17,061 nt of DNA from JACTMI01 sp964618415 (lineage in GTDB: Bacteria > Acidobacteriota > Thermoanaerobaculia > Multivoradales > JAGPDF01). Made by a program: the position numbers and the translations under genes. Where the stretch lies: assembly GCA_964618415.1 (NCBI GenBank), contig CAZUAT010000060.1:1-17061 (forward strand), read 5' to 3'. Shown here piece after piece: positions 1 to 7,445 of the stretch. The first letter of the stretch is position 1; every line of letters starts with the position of its first letter. Under the pieces are notes generated by a model. The model did no database searches and was not told where the DNA came from. It saw nothing but the letters and a program-made list of their open reading frames with translations.

Positions 1-345
1 TTCCCGGTGCCGGGCACGCTGATGATCGAGCCGACCGAGAGCGAGTCGAAGGCCGAGCTCGACCGGTTCTGTGACGCGATGCTGGCGATCCGGGAAGAGA
101 TCCGGGCGATCGAGGAGGGGCGGATGGACCGCGAGGTCAATCCGCTCAAGATGGCGCCGCATACCGCCGACGTCATTGCCGGCGACGACTGGGACCGGCC
201 TTACTCGCGCGAGCAGGCTGCCTTCCCGCTGCCGTGGGTGCGCGAGGCCAAGTTCTGGCCCTACGTCTCGCGGATCGACAACGTCTACGGCGATCGCAAC
301 CTCGTCTGCCTCTGCCCGCCGGTGGAGGAGTACTCGAGCATCTAG
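1..345 (+). CDS. gcvP: Glycine dehydrogenase (decarboxylating), P-protein, 3' fragment
   Basis: This is the C-terminal 114 residues of the PLP-dependent P-protein of the glycine cleavage system, which decarboxylates glycine and passes the aminomethyl group to the lipoyl arm of H-protein in the cytoplasm. The reading frame is open from base 1 and ends with TAG at 343-345; the true start lies outside the window. Family signatures visible are 'GTLMIEPTESESKAELDRF' near the beginning, 'NPLKMAPHTADV' in the middle, and the closing 'YSREQAAFP', 'FWPYVSRIDNVYGDRNL' and 'EEYSSI', which line up with the end of the long single-chain GcvP of E. coli. Both the one-chain form and the second subunit of the two-chain form share this region; the 'VYGDRNL' ending favours the one-chain form. 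Other gcv genes would be to the left. Confidence 0.95.
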   Translation, partial: FPVPGTLMIEPTESESKAELDRFCDAMLAIREEIRAIEEGRMDREVNPLKMAPHTADVIAGDDWDRPYSREQAAFPLPWVREAKFWPYVSRIDNVYGDRNLVCLCPPVEEYSSI

Positions 346-358
346 GTCGGGGAAGCGG

Positions 359-730
359 ATGCTGCGCAGCGAGGCGGTGGTCGGAGGAGCGTTTCTGGCC
401 GCCTGGCTGGTGGCGGTCGTCTGGGCCGCCGGGTGGCTCGAGTCACCCGGCCTGCGCCTGACGCTCTACGGGCTGTTCGGCTTCGCCGCGGCGTTCGGGT
501 GGGTGATGGGCAACGTGGCGATGCTGCGCGAGCGCACCCTCAGCGAGTCGCCCTTCGGCCGCTGGCGCCGGCGCGGGCTCTATTTCGCCGTGCCGGCGGG
601 TGTCGTCGCCCTCGTCCGCGCGGCGATGGCGTCCGACCTGCGCGCCGAGGCGCCGCTGGCCGGCCTCCTGGCGCTCGCGATCTACGCAGTTTTCTACTTC
701 GTGCCGGTCTCGCTGCGCCCGCGCCGCTGA
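359..730 (+). CDS. Small integral membrane protein of unknown function, 123 aa
   Basis: I do not recognise a family. The protein is very hydrophobic, with about four membrane spans: residues ~5-26 (AFLAAWLVAVVWAAGWL), ~31-57 (LYGLFGFAAAFGWVMG), ~76-94 (FAVPAGVVALV) and ~100-118 (LLALAIYAVFYFVPVSL). A short basic loop, 'RWRRRGL', separates helices two and three. The ATG at 359 is preceded by a purine-rich 'GGGGAAG' and begins 13 bases after the gcvP stop, so the gene is probably read through from gcvP. The frame is also open upstream, but that part overlaps gcvP and has no membrane-like or protein-like composition, so I chose the ATG at 359. An accessory role to glycine cleavage is not supported by anything except position. 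Confidence 0.65.
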   Translation: MLRSEAVVGGAFLAAWLVAVVWAAGWLESPGLRLTLYGLFGFAAAFGWVMGNVAMLRERTLSESPFGRWRRRGLYFAVPAGVVALVRAAMASDLRAEAPLAGLLALAIYAVFYFVPVSLRPRR

Positions 731-741
731 CGGCGCTCGGC

Positions 742-747
742 TACAAT
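742..747 (+). promoter_or_regulatory. Possible -10 box upstream of the H1-tailed protein
   Basis: TACAAT matches the bacterial -10 consensus at five of six positions and lies in the 90-base gap before the GTG at 821. No convincing -35 hexamer is found 16-18 bases upstream, and there is no TG extension, so this is only a candidate. Confidence 0.25.
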
Positions 748-820
748 CGCCGGGCGCAGCGCGGCGACCAGCAAGAGGCGCGCTGCCTCCCACGATCTGC
801 AACAACTGGAGGGTGATCAA

Positions 821-1204
821 GTGACCTACGAATACGGAGTCGTCATTCGCCGGCAGCCGAAGGGGCGGGCGGCGACCTGGGAGTTCTGGCTGGGGGCCGG
901 CTGCCTGAAGGAGCACTCGAGCTTTCTCGCGGTGATGGACTGGGCCGGGGCGCTCGGTTTCGAGGCGTTCGCGGCCGGCAACTTCGACGACCTCGGGGTG
1001 CCCGAGGGCCTGATGAAGCGCGCTCTCGTCGATCCGCCGCCGCCGCAGCTGCCGGCCGCTCGCGGCCAGGCGGGTGCCGAGCTCGCGGCCTCGGCGGCCG
1101 CACGGCGCGCCGGCAAGAGCGCGTCGGCCAAGGCTGCGAAGGCACGGGCAGCGAAGGCGCCGGCAGCGAAGGACAAGGCGCCGGCCCGCAAGCGCGGCGC
1201 CTGA
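821..1204 (+). CDS. Hypothetical protein with histone-H1-like Ala/Lys/Arg C-terminal tail, 127 aa
   Basis: The start is a GTG with an excellent Shine-Dalgarno (GGAGGGTG at 808-815, six bases upstream), so translation from here is well supported although the family is unknown. Residues 1-~70 form a compact mixed domain (begins MTYEYGVVIRRQPKGR, contains WEFWLGAGCLKEHSSF and an acidic 'NFDDLGVPEG'). A proline hinge (PPPPQLP, ~73-79) leads into residues ~85-127, made almost only of Ala, Lys, Arg, Ser and Pro with repeated 'AAKA' and 'APAAKDKAPARK' units. Such tails occur in bacterial H1-like proteins and as nucleic-acid-binding extensions of other proteins; binding DNA or RNA is therefore an inference. 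It converges on the beta-helix gene, with only seven bases between the two stop codons. Confidence 0.8.
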   Translation: MTYEYGVVIRRQPKGRAATWEFWLGAGCLKEHSSFLAVMDWAGALGFEAFAAGNFDDLGVPEGLMKRALVDPPPPQLPAARGQAGAELAASAAARRAGKSASAKAAKARAAKAPAAKDKAPARKRGA

Positions 1205-1215
1205 GCACGGCTCAG
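1201..1215. terminator. Compact hairpin spanning two convergent stop codons
   Basis: CTGAGC (1201-1206) and GCTCAG (1210-1215) form a perfect six-pair stem around a three-base loop. The left arm contains the TGA of the plus-strand gene (1202-1204), and the right arm contains the complement of the TGA of the minus-strand beta-helix gene (1212-1214). There is no T-tract on either side, so it could act as a weak bidirectional terminator or simply block converging transcripts. Confidence 0.35.
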
Positions 1216-2657
1216 TCGTCGAGCAGCGTCCAGTCGCCGAGGTCGCCGGTCTCGAAGCCGTCGATGAAAAGGCAGGTCGGGCAGCGCTCGTAGGCGCCGA
1301 GATCGACGCCGGCTCCCTGGGGCCGGCGCACCCCGTCGGCGTCGCGCGGCGGCGCCGAGAGCTGCGTGCCGGTGTCGAGCGCAGCGGTTGCATCGTCGCG
1401 CAGGTGCAGATCGAACGGCGGCAGGGCCGAGAGAAACAGCGCCGCCGGATTGGGGATTTCGAAGTTGTGGTCGGCGACGATGTCGACACCGGCCAGTGAG
1501 AAGTCGGTCGCCAGGTTGTTGCGCACGATCACATCGCGGCTCGGCGTGCCCCGGCTCTCGTTGGTCATGATCCAGGGCGGGCCCGGCGTGCCGGCCGACA
1601 GGTCGATCACCGTGTTGTTGACGATCCGCCCGCCGATCGCCCCGTAGAGGCTGATCCCGTGCCAGTGGTCGGTGATGACGACGTTGTTCTCCACGATCCA
1701 GTTCACGAACAGGCCGTCGAAGCAGCCGATCCCCTGCAGCGTGGCGCGCAGCGGATGGTCCGGGTCGGTGTGATTGACGAACACGTTGCCGCGCAGTACG
1801 ACGTCGCGCACCTCGCCGGTTCCCACGCCGCCCGGGCCGACCGACCAGCTCTGGAAGCCGTCGTCGTGGTTGCCGTCTGGCGGGTCGTCGACGTAGGCGT
1901 TCTGCACCAGGTTGTACTCGAAGCGGCCGCCGTCCCCGAGCCCGCGCAGCCCGTCGGCGGAGAAGCCGTCGATCACGTTGCGGGCGACCACGGCGTCGGT
2001 GCCGCCGACGCTGATGCCGAAGCGGACATTGCGCACGCGGTTGCCGACGATCGAGATCCGGTCGCCGCCGACTCCGATGCCGCTCTCGGCTTCGTCGATC
2101 CACTGCTGGGCGGTCCAGCCACCGGCGTCCTCGACCGTGAAGACGTCGCTGCGCTCGAGCCGGATGTCGCGCACCGGTCCGAACCAGTTGTGGTCGTCGA
2201 TGGTCACGATGGTCCCGCCGGGAGTCGGCGCGGGCGCGTGCGACGGGCTGATCGACAGGCCGTTCAGGGTCCACCGCTCGGCGCCGTCGATGCGCAACTG
2301 GCCGAGGCGGGGCGTGGCGCCGGGCGCCGCGGTGACGGTGATCGTCTCCAGGTTGTAGGCGCCGCGAATCCGGATCTCGCCGTGGTAGCCGTCGTGCAGC
2401 ACCAGGGTGTCGCCGGCACGTACCGGGGCGCCCGCGTTGACGATCACCAGCGGCGTGCCGTCTGTTGGCGGATGGGAGGCCCAATCGCGCGTCTCGACGA
2501 GATCGTCCTCGAGGACCTGCTGCAGGGTGTGCCAGGGATCGCCCGGGCTGCCGTTGCCGCTCGGACTGCCGTGGATCGGGTCGACGTGGAACTCGGCCGC
2601 CGAGGCGGGGGCGGCCAGGGCGAGCAGCAGCAGGGCGGTAGCCGACGAGCGCAGCAT
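1212..2657 (-). CDS. Secreted right-handed parallel beta-helix protein, 481 aa
   Basis: A Sec signal peptide is clear: MLRSSATALLLLALAAPASA, with likely cleavage before AEFHVDP. The body shows the irregular ~22-residue turns of pectate-lyase-like beta-helices with asparagine-ladder positions, for example 'ISIVGNRVRNVRFGISV', 'AVVARNVIDGFSADGL', 'VVLRGNVFVNHT', 'WIVENNVVITDHWHGISL' and 'RIVNNTVIDLSAG'. The N-terminal 'FHVDP..GSPSGNGSPGDPWHTLQ' resembles the start of secreted polysaccharide-lyase-type helices. The protein ends with 'CPTC' (459-462) and a 'DGFETGDLGDW' tail (466-476). It probably acts outside the cytoplasmic membrane, perhaps on carbohydrate, but no catalytic residues can be assigned. 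The ATG at 2657 is chosen because it begins the signal peptide; there is no Shine-Dalgarno. It lies 44 bases behind queA on the same strand and may be the last gene of that operon. Confidence 0.88.
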   Translation of the reverse strand: MLRSSATALLLLALAAPASAAEFHVDPIHGSPSGNGSPGDPWHTLQQVLEDDLVETRDWASHPPTDGTPLVIVNAGAPVRAGDTLVLHDGYHGEIRIRGAYNLETITVTAAPGATPRLGQLRIDGAERWTLNGLSISPSHAPAPTPGGTIVTIDDHNWFGPVRDIRLERSDVFTVEDAGGWTAQQWIDEAESGIGVGGDRISIVGNRVRNVRFGISVGGTDAVVARNVIDGFSADGLRGLGDGGRFEYNLVQNAYVDDPPDGNHDDGFQSWSVGPGGVGTGEVRDVVLRGNVFVNHTDPDHPLRATLQGIGCFDGLFVNWIVENNVVITDHWHGISLYGAIGGRIVNNTVIDLSAGTPGPPWIMTNESRGTPSRDVIVRNNLATDFSLAGVDIVADHNFEIPNPAALFLSALPPFDLHLRDDATAALDTGTQLSAPPRDADGVRRPQGAGVDLGAYERCPTCLFIDGFETGDLGDWTLLDD

Positions 2658-2663
2658 GGGCGC

Positions 2664-2669
2664 AGGGTA
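2664..2669 (-). promoter_or_regulatory. Possible leaderless -10 box (TAnnnT) before the beta-helix gene
   Basis: On the minus strand TACCCT ends six bases before the ATG at 2657. The spacing would put the transcript start at, or within a base or two of, the start codon, which has no Shine-Dalgarno. Similar boxes precede several other genes here. No -35 was identified. Confidence 0.3.
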
Positions 2670-2701
2670 TGCGGCACGGCCCGCGACAGCTATGGAGCAG
2701 G

Positions 2702-3760
2702 TCACGACGCGCCGGGCGCCGAGTGCGGACCTTGCGAGGCTCCTCGCTCCACCAGCATGGCATCGCCGTAGCTGTAGAACAGGTAGCCGGCGTCGATCGC
2801 CTCGCGGTAGGCGGCCAGGATCCGGTCCCGCCCGGCGAAGGCCGACACGAGCATCAGCAGGGTCGACTGCGGCAGGTGGAAGTTGGTCAACAGTGCGTCG
2901 ACGACCTGGAAGCGAAAGCCGGGGGTGATGAACAGGTCGGTCGACCCGGCTCCGGCGGCGACCTCGCCGCCGCCGACCCGCGCTGCGCTCTCGAGCGTGC
3001 GGACCACGGTCGTTCCGACCGCGACGACCCGCCGACCTTCCTGGCGCGCTGCCGCGATCGCCGCCGCAGTCGCCTCGGGCACCTGCCAGCGCTCGGCCTC
3101 CATCCGGTGCTCGTGCACCAGCGTTGCGGTCACCGGCTTGAAGGTGCCGAGCCCGACGTGCAGCGTCACGGCATGCCGGTCGACGCCCGCCGCCTCCAGG
3201 GCGGCCAGCAGGGCGTCGTCGAAGTGGAGCCCGGCGGTGGGGGCGGCGATCGCCCCGGGCTCGCGGGCCCAGACGGTCTGGTAGCGCTCGCGATCGGCAG
3301 CCTCGTCCGGGCGGTCGATGTAGGGCGGCAGCGGCACGTGGCCGAGCGCGTCGAGGTGCGGTTCGATCGGTTCGTCGAAGCGGACCTGGCGCTTGCCGTC
3401 CGGAGTCTCGGCGACGATCTGGGCGCCCAGGCGGTCGCCGAGCACCAGGCGGGTGCCAGCGCGGGCGCGGCGCCCGGGGCGCACCAGGCAGAGCCACTGC
3501 CGGGCGTCGAGCCTCTCCGCCAGCAGCAGCTCGACTTCGCCGCCGCCGCTGCGGCGGGCAAACAGGCGGGCCGGCAGGACGCGCGTGTCGTTGACGATCA
3601 GCAGATCGCCCGGCCGCAGCAGCTCTGGCAGGTCGCGCACCGCGCGGTGGCGACCGTCGGGCGGCGCGTCGACGACCAGCAGACGGCTCTCGCCGCGTGC
3701 ACGCGGGCGTTGCGCGATCCGGTCATCGGGCAGTGCGAAGGCGAAATCGGCAACCAGCAC
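2702..3760 (-). CDS. queA: S-adenosylmethionine:tRNA ribosyltransferase-isomerase
   Basis: QueA transfers and isomerises the ribosyl part of S-adenosylmethionine onto preQ1 at tRNA position 34, forming epoxyqueuosine in the cytoplasm. The 352-residue length is normal for the family. Diagnostic blocks are all present: NDTRVLPARL (57-66), PTAGLHF (174-180), HVGLGTFKPV (201-210), the HEHRME segment (~216-221), TNFHLPQSTLLMLVSAF (292-308) and FYSYGDAML (328-336). The start is taken as the GTG at 3760, giving 'VLVADFAFALPDDRIAQRP', because the family begins just before 'F.F.LP..LIAQ.P'. The frame runs further upstream but there overlaps the permease gene. It begins 25 bases behind the permease stop, so it is likely cotranscribed with the transporter. 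No tgt or other queuosine gene is in the window. Confidence 0.96.
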   Translation of the reverse strand: MLVADFAFALPDDRIAQRPRARGESRLLVVDAPPDGRHRAVRDLPELLRPGDLLIVNDTRVLPARLFARRSGGGEVELLLAERLDARQWLCLVRPGRRARAGTRLVLGDRLGAQIVAETPDGKRQVRFDEPIEPHLDALGHVPLPPYIDRPDEAADRERYQTVWAREPGAIAAPTAGLHFDDALLAALEAAGVDRHAVTLHVGLGTFKPVTATLVHEHRMEAERWQVPEATAAAIAAARQEGRRVVAVGTTVVRTLESAARVGGGEVAAGAGSTDLFITPGFRFQVVDALLTNFHLPQSTLLMLVSAFAGRDRILAAYREAIDAGYLFYSYGDAMLVERGASQGPHSAPGAS

Positions 3761-3768
3761 GGGCCGGG

Positions 3769-3774
3769 AGCTTA
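3769..3774 (-). promoter_or_regulatory. Possible leaderless -10 box (TAnnnT) before queA
   Basis: On the minus strand TAAGCT ends eight bases before the GTG start of queA, within the 25-base gap behind the permease. The start codon has no Shine-Dalgarno. The box matches only the most conserved -10 positions, so the call is weak. Confidence 0.22.
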
Positions 3775-3785
3775 GCCGGTCCACG

Positions 3786-4772
3786 TCAGCGCGTCGCGGC
3801 TCGGCCTCCGCGGTCGAGGCGGGCCCGCAGTCCTTCGCCGACCAGCGTGGAGCCGAGGCCTGCCGCGACGAGGCCCAGTCCCGGGAAGAGCGCAATCCAC
3901 CAGGCGGCCGGAACGAGGTCGCGACCTTCGGCGATCAGACTGCCCCAGGAGGCGACGGGCGGCGGCACGCCGAAACCGAGAAACGAGAGCGCCGACTCGG
4001 TCGTGATCGCCGCACCGAAGCTGAGCGAGGCCTCGACGACGATGGGCGCCGCCAGGTTGGGAACCAGGTGGCGCCTGGCGAGCTGGAGACCGGTCAGGCC
4101 GGCGGCGCGGGCGGCGGTGACGAACTCTGCCGCCCGCAGGCGGCGCGTCTCGGCTCGCACGAGACGCGCCAGCGGCATCCAGCCGGTCAGGCCGAGAACG
4201 GCGACGGTCGTCACGGTACCTCGAGGCAGGAGCGCGGCGAGCGCGGCGAGCAGAAAGAGGCGGGGGAACGCCTGCGCGGTTTCGAGTCCGGCGAGCAGTA
4301 GACGCGCCGGTGTGCCGCGGAGGAGCCCGGCGACGAGCCCGACCGGCAGGCCGATGAGCAGCGCCAGCGCCACCGAGGCCGCGGCTACGGCGAGCGAGAT
4401 GCGGGCGCCTTGGAGCCAGCGGGCAGCGACATCCCGCCCCAGCGCGTCGGCGCCGAGCCAGAAGCGGACCTCGCCGGCCTCCGCCTCCGGTGACACCTGA
4501 TCGACCGGCACCGCGCGCACCTTCGTCGGGCCGATCAGCCGCCAGGCGTCGTCCGTCCGCCCGACCTGTTCGGCGGCCAGCGTGCGGCCGTCGACGAGCG
4601 GCAGGGTGACGAATCTGCTGAGAGGACGGGCCAGCGCAGTCGTCGCTGGATCGAGCGCCACCTCCGGTCCATTGGCAACCAGCCAAGGCGCCGCGAGAGC
4701 GAGAGCTGCGAGAGCCGCGAGGAGGATCGACCCGACGACGAGCCCGCGCCGGCCCGCGGGTGACTCACGCAT
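3786..4772 (-). CDS. Dpp/Opp-type ABC transporter permease, DppC-like, 328 aa
   Basis: This is the second membrane subunit of a family-5 (peptide/nickel type) importer. The N-terminal helix (residues ~11-30) is followed by an extracytoplasmic stretch of about 75 residues, then the OppC/DppC signature 'FWLGADALGRDVAARWLQGARISLAVA' in parts at 104-130 (compare 'LLGTDELGRDV..R...GARISL'). Further helices lie at ~125-150, ~158-182, ~185-205, ~246-270 and ~295-315. The cytoplasmic EAA loop that contacts the ATPase is 'EFVTAARAAGLTGLQLARRH' (216-235). The ATG at 4772 overlaps the end of the upstream permease gene by eight bases, indicating translational coupling. The first extracytoplasmic loop appears longer than usual. 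Substrate cannot be deduced. Confidence 0.92.
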   Translation of the reverse strand: MRESPAGRRGLVVGSILLAALAALALAAPWLVANGPEVALDPATTALARPLSRFVTLPLVDGRTLAAEQVGRTDDAWRLIGPTKVRAVPVDQVSPEAEAGEVRFWLGADALGRDVAARWLQGARISLAVAAASVALALLIGLPVGLVAGLLRGTPARLLLAGLETAQAFPRLFLLAALAALLPRGTVTTVAVLGLTGWMPLARLVRAETRRLRAAEFVTAARAAGLTGLQLARRHLVPNLAAPIVVEASLSFGAAITTESALSFLGFGVPPPVASWGSLIAEGRDLVPAAWWIALFPGLGLVAAGLGSTLVGEGLRARLDRGGRAATR

Positions 4773-5727
4773 CGCGCACCCGCGGGTCGAGCCCGGCATG
4801 CAGCAACTCGGCGACCGCACTGCCCACCACGACCCCGAATGCCGCGAGCCCGGCCGAGGCGATGAGCAGCGGGTGGTCGCGCGCCGCCAGGGCGTCGAGA
4901 GCGATGCGGCCGACGCCGGGCCACCCGAAGACGGCCTCTGCGGCCAGGGCGCCGGAGAGGGCCGAGCCGATCGACAGGCCGGCCGCCTGCAGCAACGGCG
5001 CGGCTGCGAGCGGCAGCCGGTGCACGAGCAGACGCCGCGCCGGCCGCAGCCCCCGGGCGCGCGCGGCCAGATGCAGCGGTGCGTCGACGGGATCCACCAG
5101 CGTCGCGCGCACCAGGTGGGCGAGGCCGCCGGCCGCCGGCAAACCGACCGCCAGGGCGGGCAGGGTGACGTGGCGGAGCAGATCGACAATGCGCGCCAGC
5201 ACCGAGCCGCTTGCCGTCGGATCGCCGATCCCTCCGGCCGGCAGCAACTGCCAGTGCAGCGCGAACAGGGCCAGCAGGCCGAGCGCCAGCCAGAAGGTCG
5301 GGATCGAATGGATCGTTACGGCAGCCGCCCGGACCAGGTGGTCGACCGCGCCGCCCGGACGCCGCGCCGCAGCCAGACCGAGAGCGAGGCCGAGCACGAA
5401 CTCGATCGCCAGGCCGGCGGCGGCAAGGAGCAGCGTCCAGGGGATCGCGTCGGCCAGCACCTCGGCGACCGGCCGCTGGCGTGACAGCGAGGGGCCCCAG
5501 TCGCCGCGCACCGTCCCGCCGACGAAGCGGAGGAATCGCTCGGTGACCGGGCGATCCAGGCCCCAGGCAGCGCGCAGGCGCTCGGCTTGCGCCGGCGAGA
5601 CACGCGGGTCTTCCGCGACGCCACCGGGTCCGCCCGGCAGGGCCTCGGCGAGCCCGAAGCTGAGGACGAGGATCAGCGCGGTCAGCAGCGCGGAGGCGCC
5701 GAGCCGGCGGGCGATCAGCCCCGGCAT
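4765..5727 (-). CDS. Dpp/Opp-type ABC transporter permease, DppB-like, 320 aa
   Basis: This is the first membrane subunit of the importer. It shows the DppB layout: an N-terminal helix (~10-30) ending in 'LPGGPGG', a periplasmic segment with 'GLDRPVTERFLRFVGG' and 'GDWGPSLSRQRPV' (~56-87), then helices at ~95-120, ~133-158, ~183-205, ~240-262 and ~285-308. The EAA loop is around 219-240 (LAARARGLRPARRLLVHRLP), and 'AEAVFGWPGVGRI' (263-275) matches the conserved 'E.VF.WPG.G' of the family. The start at 5727 has an AGGAG seven bases upstream. It follows the binding-protein gene by 34 bases and overlaps the DppC-like gene by eight, so the three form one transcription unit. Confidence 0.93.
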   Translation of the reverse strand: MPGLIARRLGASALLTALILVLSFGLAEALPGGPGGVAEDPRVSPAQAERLRAAWGLDRPVTERFLRFVGGTVRGDWGPSLSRQRPVAEVLADAIPWTLLLAAAGLAIEFVLGLALGLAAARRPGGAVDHLVRAAAVTIHSIPTFWLALGLLALFALHWQLLPAGGIGDPTASGSVLARIVDLLRHVTLPALAVGLPAAGGLAHLVRATLVDPVDAPLHLAARARGLRPARRLLVHRLPLAAAPLLQAAGLSIGSALSGALAAEAVFGWPGVGRIALDALAARDHPLLIASAGLAAFGVVVGSAVAELLHAGLDPRVRDA

Positions 5728-5761
5728 CGCGCACTCCTGACGGCGGCGGGCCGGGGCAGGA

Positions 5762-7375
5762 TCAGCGGCGGCGCCACCGGTGCAGGTTCCTCAGGGCGCC
5801 GAGCGGCCGGATCTCGACGCCTTCGAGATCGGCGGCCACGGCGGTCAGCCGCCGCGGCTCCCAGAGGAAGGTGTACGGCTGGTCGTCGTGCAGTCGTCGC
5901 TGGGCGGCGACCAGGTGGCGGCGCGCGATTGCCAGGTCGGAGGTCGCGCGGGCGGCGGCCAGCAGGCGGTCGACCTCGGCGTCGCGGTAGGCGACGAAGT
6001 TCCAGCCCCCCTCGATCTCGGAGGAGTGAAACCACGGACGCAGATCGAAGGTCGTGTCGATCGACCAGCCAGCCAGCGTGGCGTCGAACTGCCCGGCCAG
6101 GTTGAGGTCGGTGAGCAGCTGCATCTCGACCGCGCGGGGCGTCGCGTCGATACCGAGCCGACGCAGTCGCTCGCAGATCAGAGTCGCGGCATCGATCCGG
6201 ATCCGATTGCCGGTGTTGGTCAGCAGGACGAAGCGGAACGGCTGGCCGTCGCGCTCGCGCACGCCATCGCCGTCGCGGTCGATCCAGCCGCGCTCGGTCA
6301 GCAGCGCCGCGGCTGCCGCCGGGTCGTACGGCCAGGGGGCCAGCTCTGTGTCGTGGGCCCACGCTCCGGCCGGCACCGGGCCGGTCGCCACGCGCGCCCA
6401 GCCGCGCCAGAGCGTCGACACCAGCTCCTCGCGATCGATGCCCATCGTCAGCGCGCGCCGCACGGCCGGGTCGTCGAACGGCGGGCGTCGCAGATTCCAG
6501 CCGATGTAGTCGAACTGGCCGGTCTCGGTGGCGACGATGCGCAGGCGCGGGACGTCGCGCAGGCGCTCGGCCTGTCGCGGGGAGAGGCCGTCGAAGAAGT
6601 CGAACTCGCCAGCTCGCAGTCGCTCGACCGCCGCCGCCGGATCCGGCACCACACGCACGACGATCCGCCGGGGCCCGTGCGGATCGGGGTCGTGAAAGTA
6701 CGGGTTGGCTTCGAGCGTGAAGTCGACGCCCGGACGCCAGCTGGCGAGCTGGAACGGCCCGCTGGCGACGCTGCGCTCGCGGAACCAGCCCGGGCTGGCG
6801 TGCCAGCGCTCGAACGGCAGCTCGCGCCAGGCGTGGGCCGGCAGGATGCGTCCGTCGTTGATCTCGACCAGCGGTGCCGGGCAGTCGGACTGCAGCCGGA
6901 AGCGCACCGTGCGTGCATCGAGGGCGTCGACACCCGCGACGAGCTGCTTGGAGTTCGAGTAGACCCAGGCGACGGCCGGGGAGGTCTGCGCGGCGAACGT
7001 GAACAGGACGTCGTCGGCGGTGACCGGTCGACCATCGCTCCAGCGGGCGTCGGCGCGCAGGCGCATCGTGACGCTGCGTCGGTCGGGCGCGACCGTCCAG
7101 GAGTCGGCGAGGCCCGCCGCCATGCTGGGCGGGCCGACGGACCAGTCCGTCTGCTCATCGAGCAGGTGCAGCTGCAGCTGGTCGAGGATCTCGGTGCTGA
7201 ACCGACTGCTGCCTGCGATCAATTCGTTGACGCCCGCCAGGTCGACGGTCGTGGCCAGCGTGATCGGCGCCGGCGCGTGCGTCGTCGTCCCGACCGGCGG
7301 CGCGCAGCCGACTGCCAGGCCCGTGCATGCCACCGCGCACGCCGGGACGACGAAAAACGTCATCACTCTCCGCAT
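5762..7375 (-). CDS. ABC transporter substrate-binding lipoprotein, family 5 (DppA/OppA-like), 537 aa
   Basis: The protein belongs to the large extracytoplasmic solute-binding family 5 that delivers peptides, nickel complexes or similar solutes to Dpp/Opp permeases. It begins with a lipoprotein signal (MRRVMTFFVVPACAVACTG, then LAVGC), the likely lipidated Cys being residue 24. Family features include 'GLADSWTVAPDRRSVTMRLR' early on, 'ARWSDGRPVTADDVLFTF' (the 'F.DG.P.TA.DV.F' block), 'SGPFQLASWRPG', 'NPYFHDPDPHGP', 'ALTMGIDREELV' and 'GWIDRDGDGVRERDG'. The ATG at 7375 is preferred because it supplies the two arginines of the signal peptide; an ATG at 7363 has a better GGAG Shine-Dalgarno but would lack them. 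It is the first gene of the transporter operon. No ATP-binding subunit gene is adjacent. Confidence 0.93.
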   Translation of the reverse strand: MRRVMTFFVVPACAVACTGLAVGCAPPVGTTTHAPAPITLATTVDLAGVNELIAGSSRFSTEILDQLQLHLLDEQTDWSVGPPSMAAGLADSWTVAPDRRSVTMRLRADARWSDGRPVTADDVLFTFAAQTSPAVAWVYSNSKQLVAGVDALDARTVRFRLQSDCPAPLVEINDGRILPAHAWRELPFERWHASPGWFRERSVASGPFQLASWRPGVDFTLEANPYFHDPDPHGPRRIVVRVVPDPAAAVERLRAGEFDFFDGLSPRQAERLRDVPRLRIVATETGQFDYIGWNLRRPPFDDPAVRRALTMGIDREELVSTLWRGWARVATGPVPAGAWAHDTELAPWPYDPAAAAALLTERGWIDRDGDGVRERDGQPFRFVLLTNTGNRIRIDAATLICERLRRLGIDATPRAVEMQLLTDLNLAGQFDATLAGWSIDTTFDLRPWFHSSEIEGGWNFVAYRDAEVDRLLAAARATSDLAIARRHLVAAQRRLHDDQPYTFLWEPRRLTAVAADLEGVEIRPLGALRNLHRWRRR

Positions 7376-7412
7376 GATGCGGGGTCGATGCTAGAGAATG
7401 TCGGCGGAAATG

Positions 7413-7440
7413 AAAAGCGGGAGCCGCGGATGGCTCCCGC
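7413..7440 (-). terminator. Rho-independent terminator of hsp20
   Basis: Arms 7417-7425 and 7432-7440 pair perfectly over nine G/C-rich base pairs with a six-base loop. Read on the minus strand, the hairpin is followed at once by TTTT (7416-7413). It lies 40 bases downstream of the hsp20 stop, and the binding-protein gene begins beyond it, so it separates the two units. Confidence 0.75.
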
Positions 7441-7445
7441 TGGTG

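Noticed and set aside
1074..1204. Ala/Lys codon repeats of the H1-like tail as a tandem-repeat or CRISPR-like element
   Set aside because: The repetition follows the amino-acid repeats in frame, and no unit with constant spacers is present.
1659..2771. Long plus-strand frame opposite the beta-helix gene
   Set aside because: The minus strand has a signal peptide and clear beta-helix repeats; the plus-strand product is a repetitive Val/Ala/Asp-rich shadow.
2702..5727. Transporter upstream of queA as a queuine or preQ1 importer
   Set aside because: The permeases and binding protein are family-5 peptide/nickel types, and no known queuosine-precursor transporter signature or tgt gene is present. 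Adjacency alone is insufficient.
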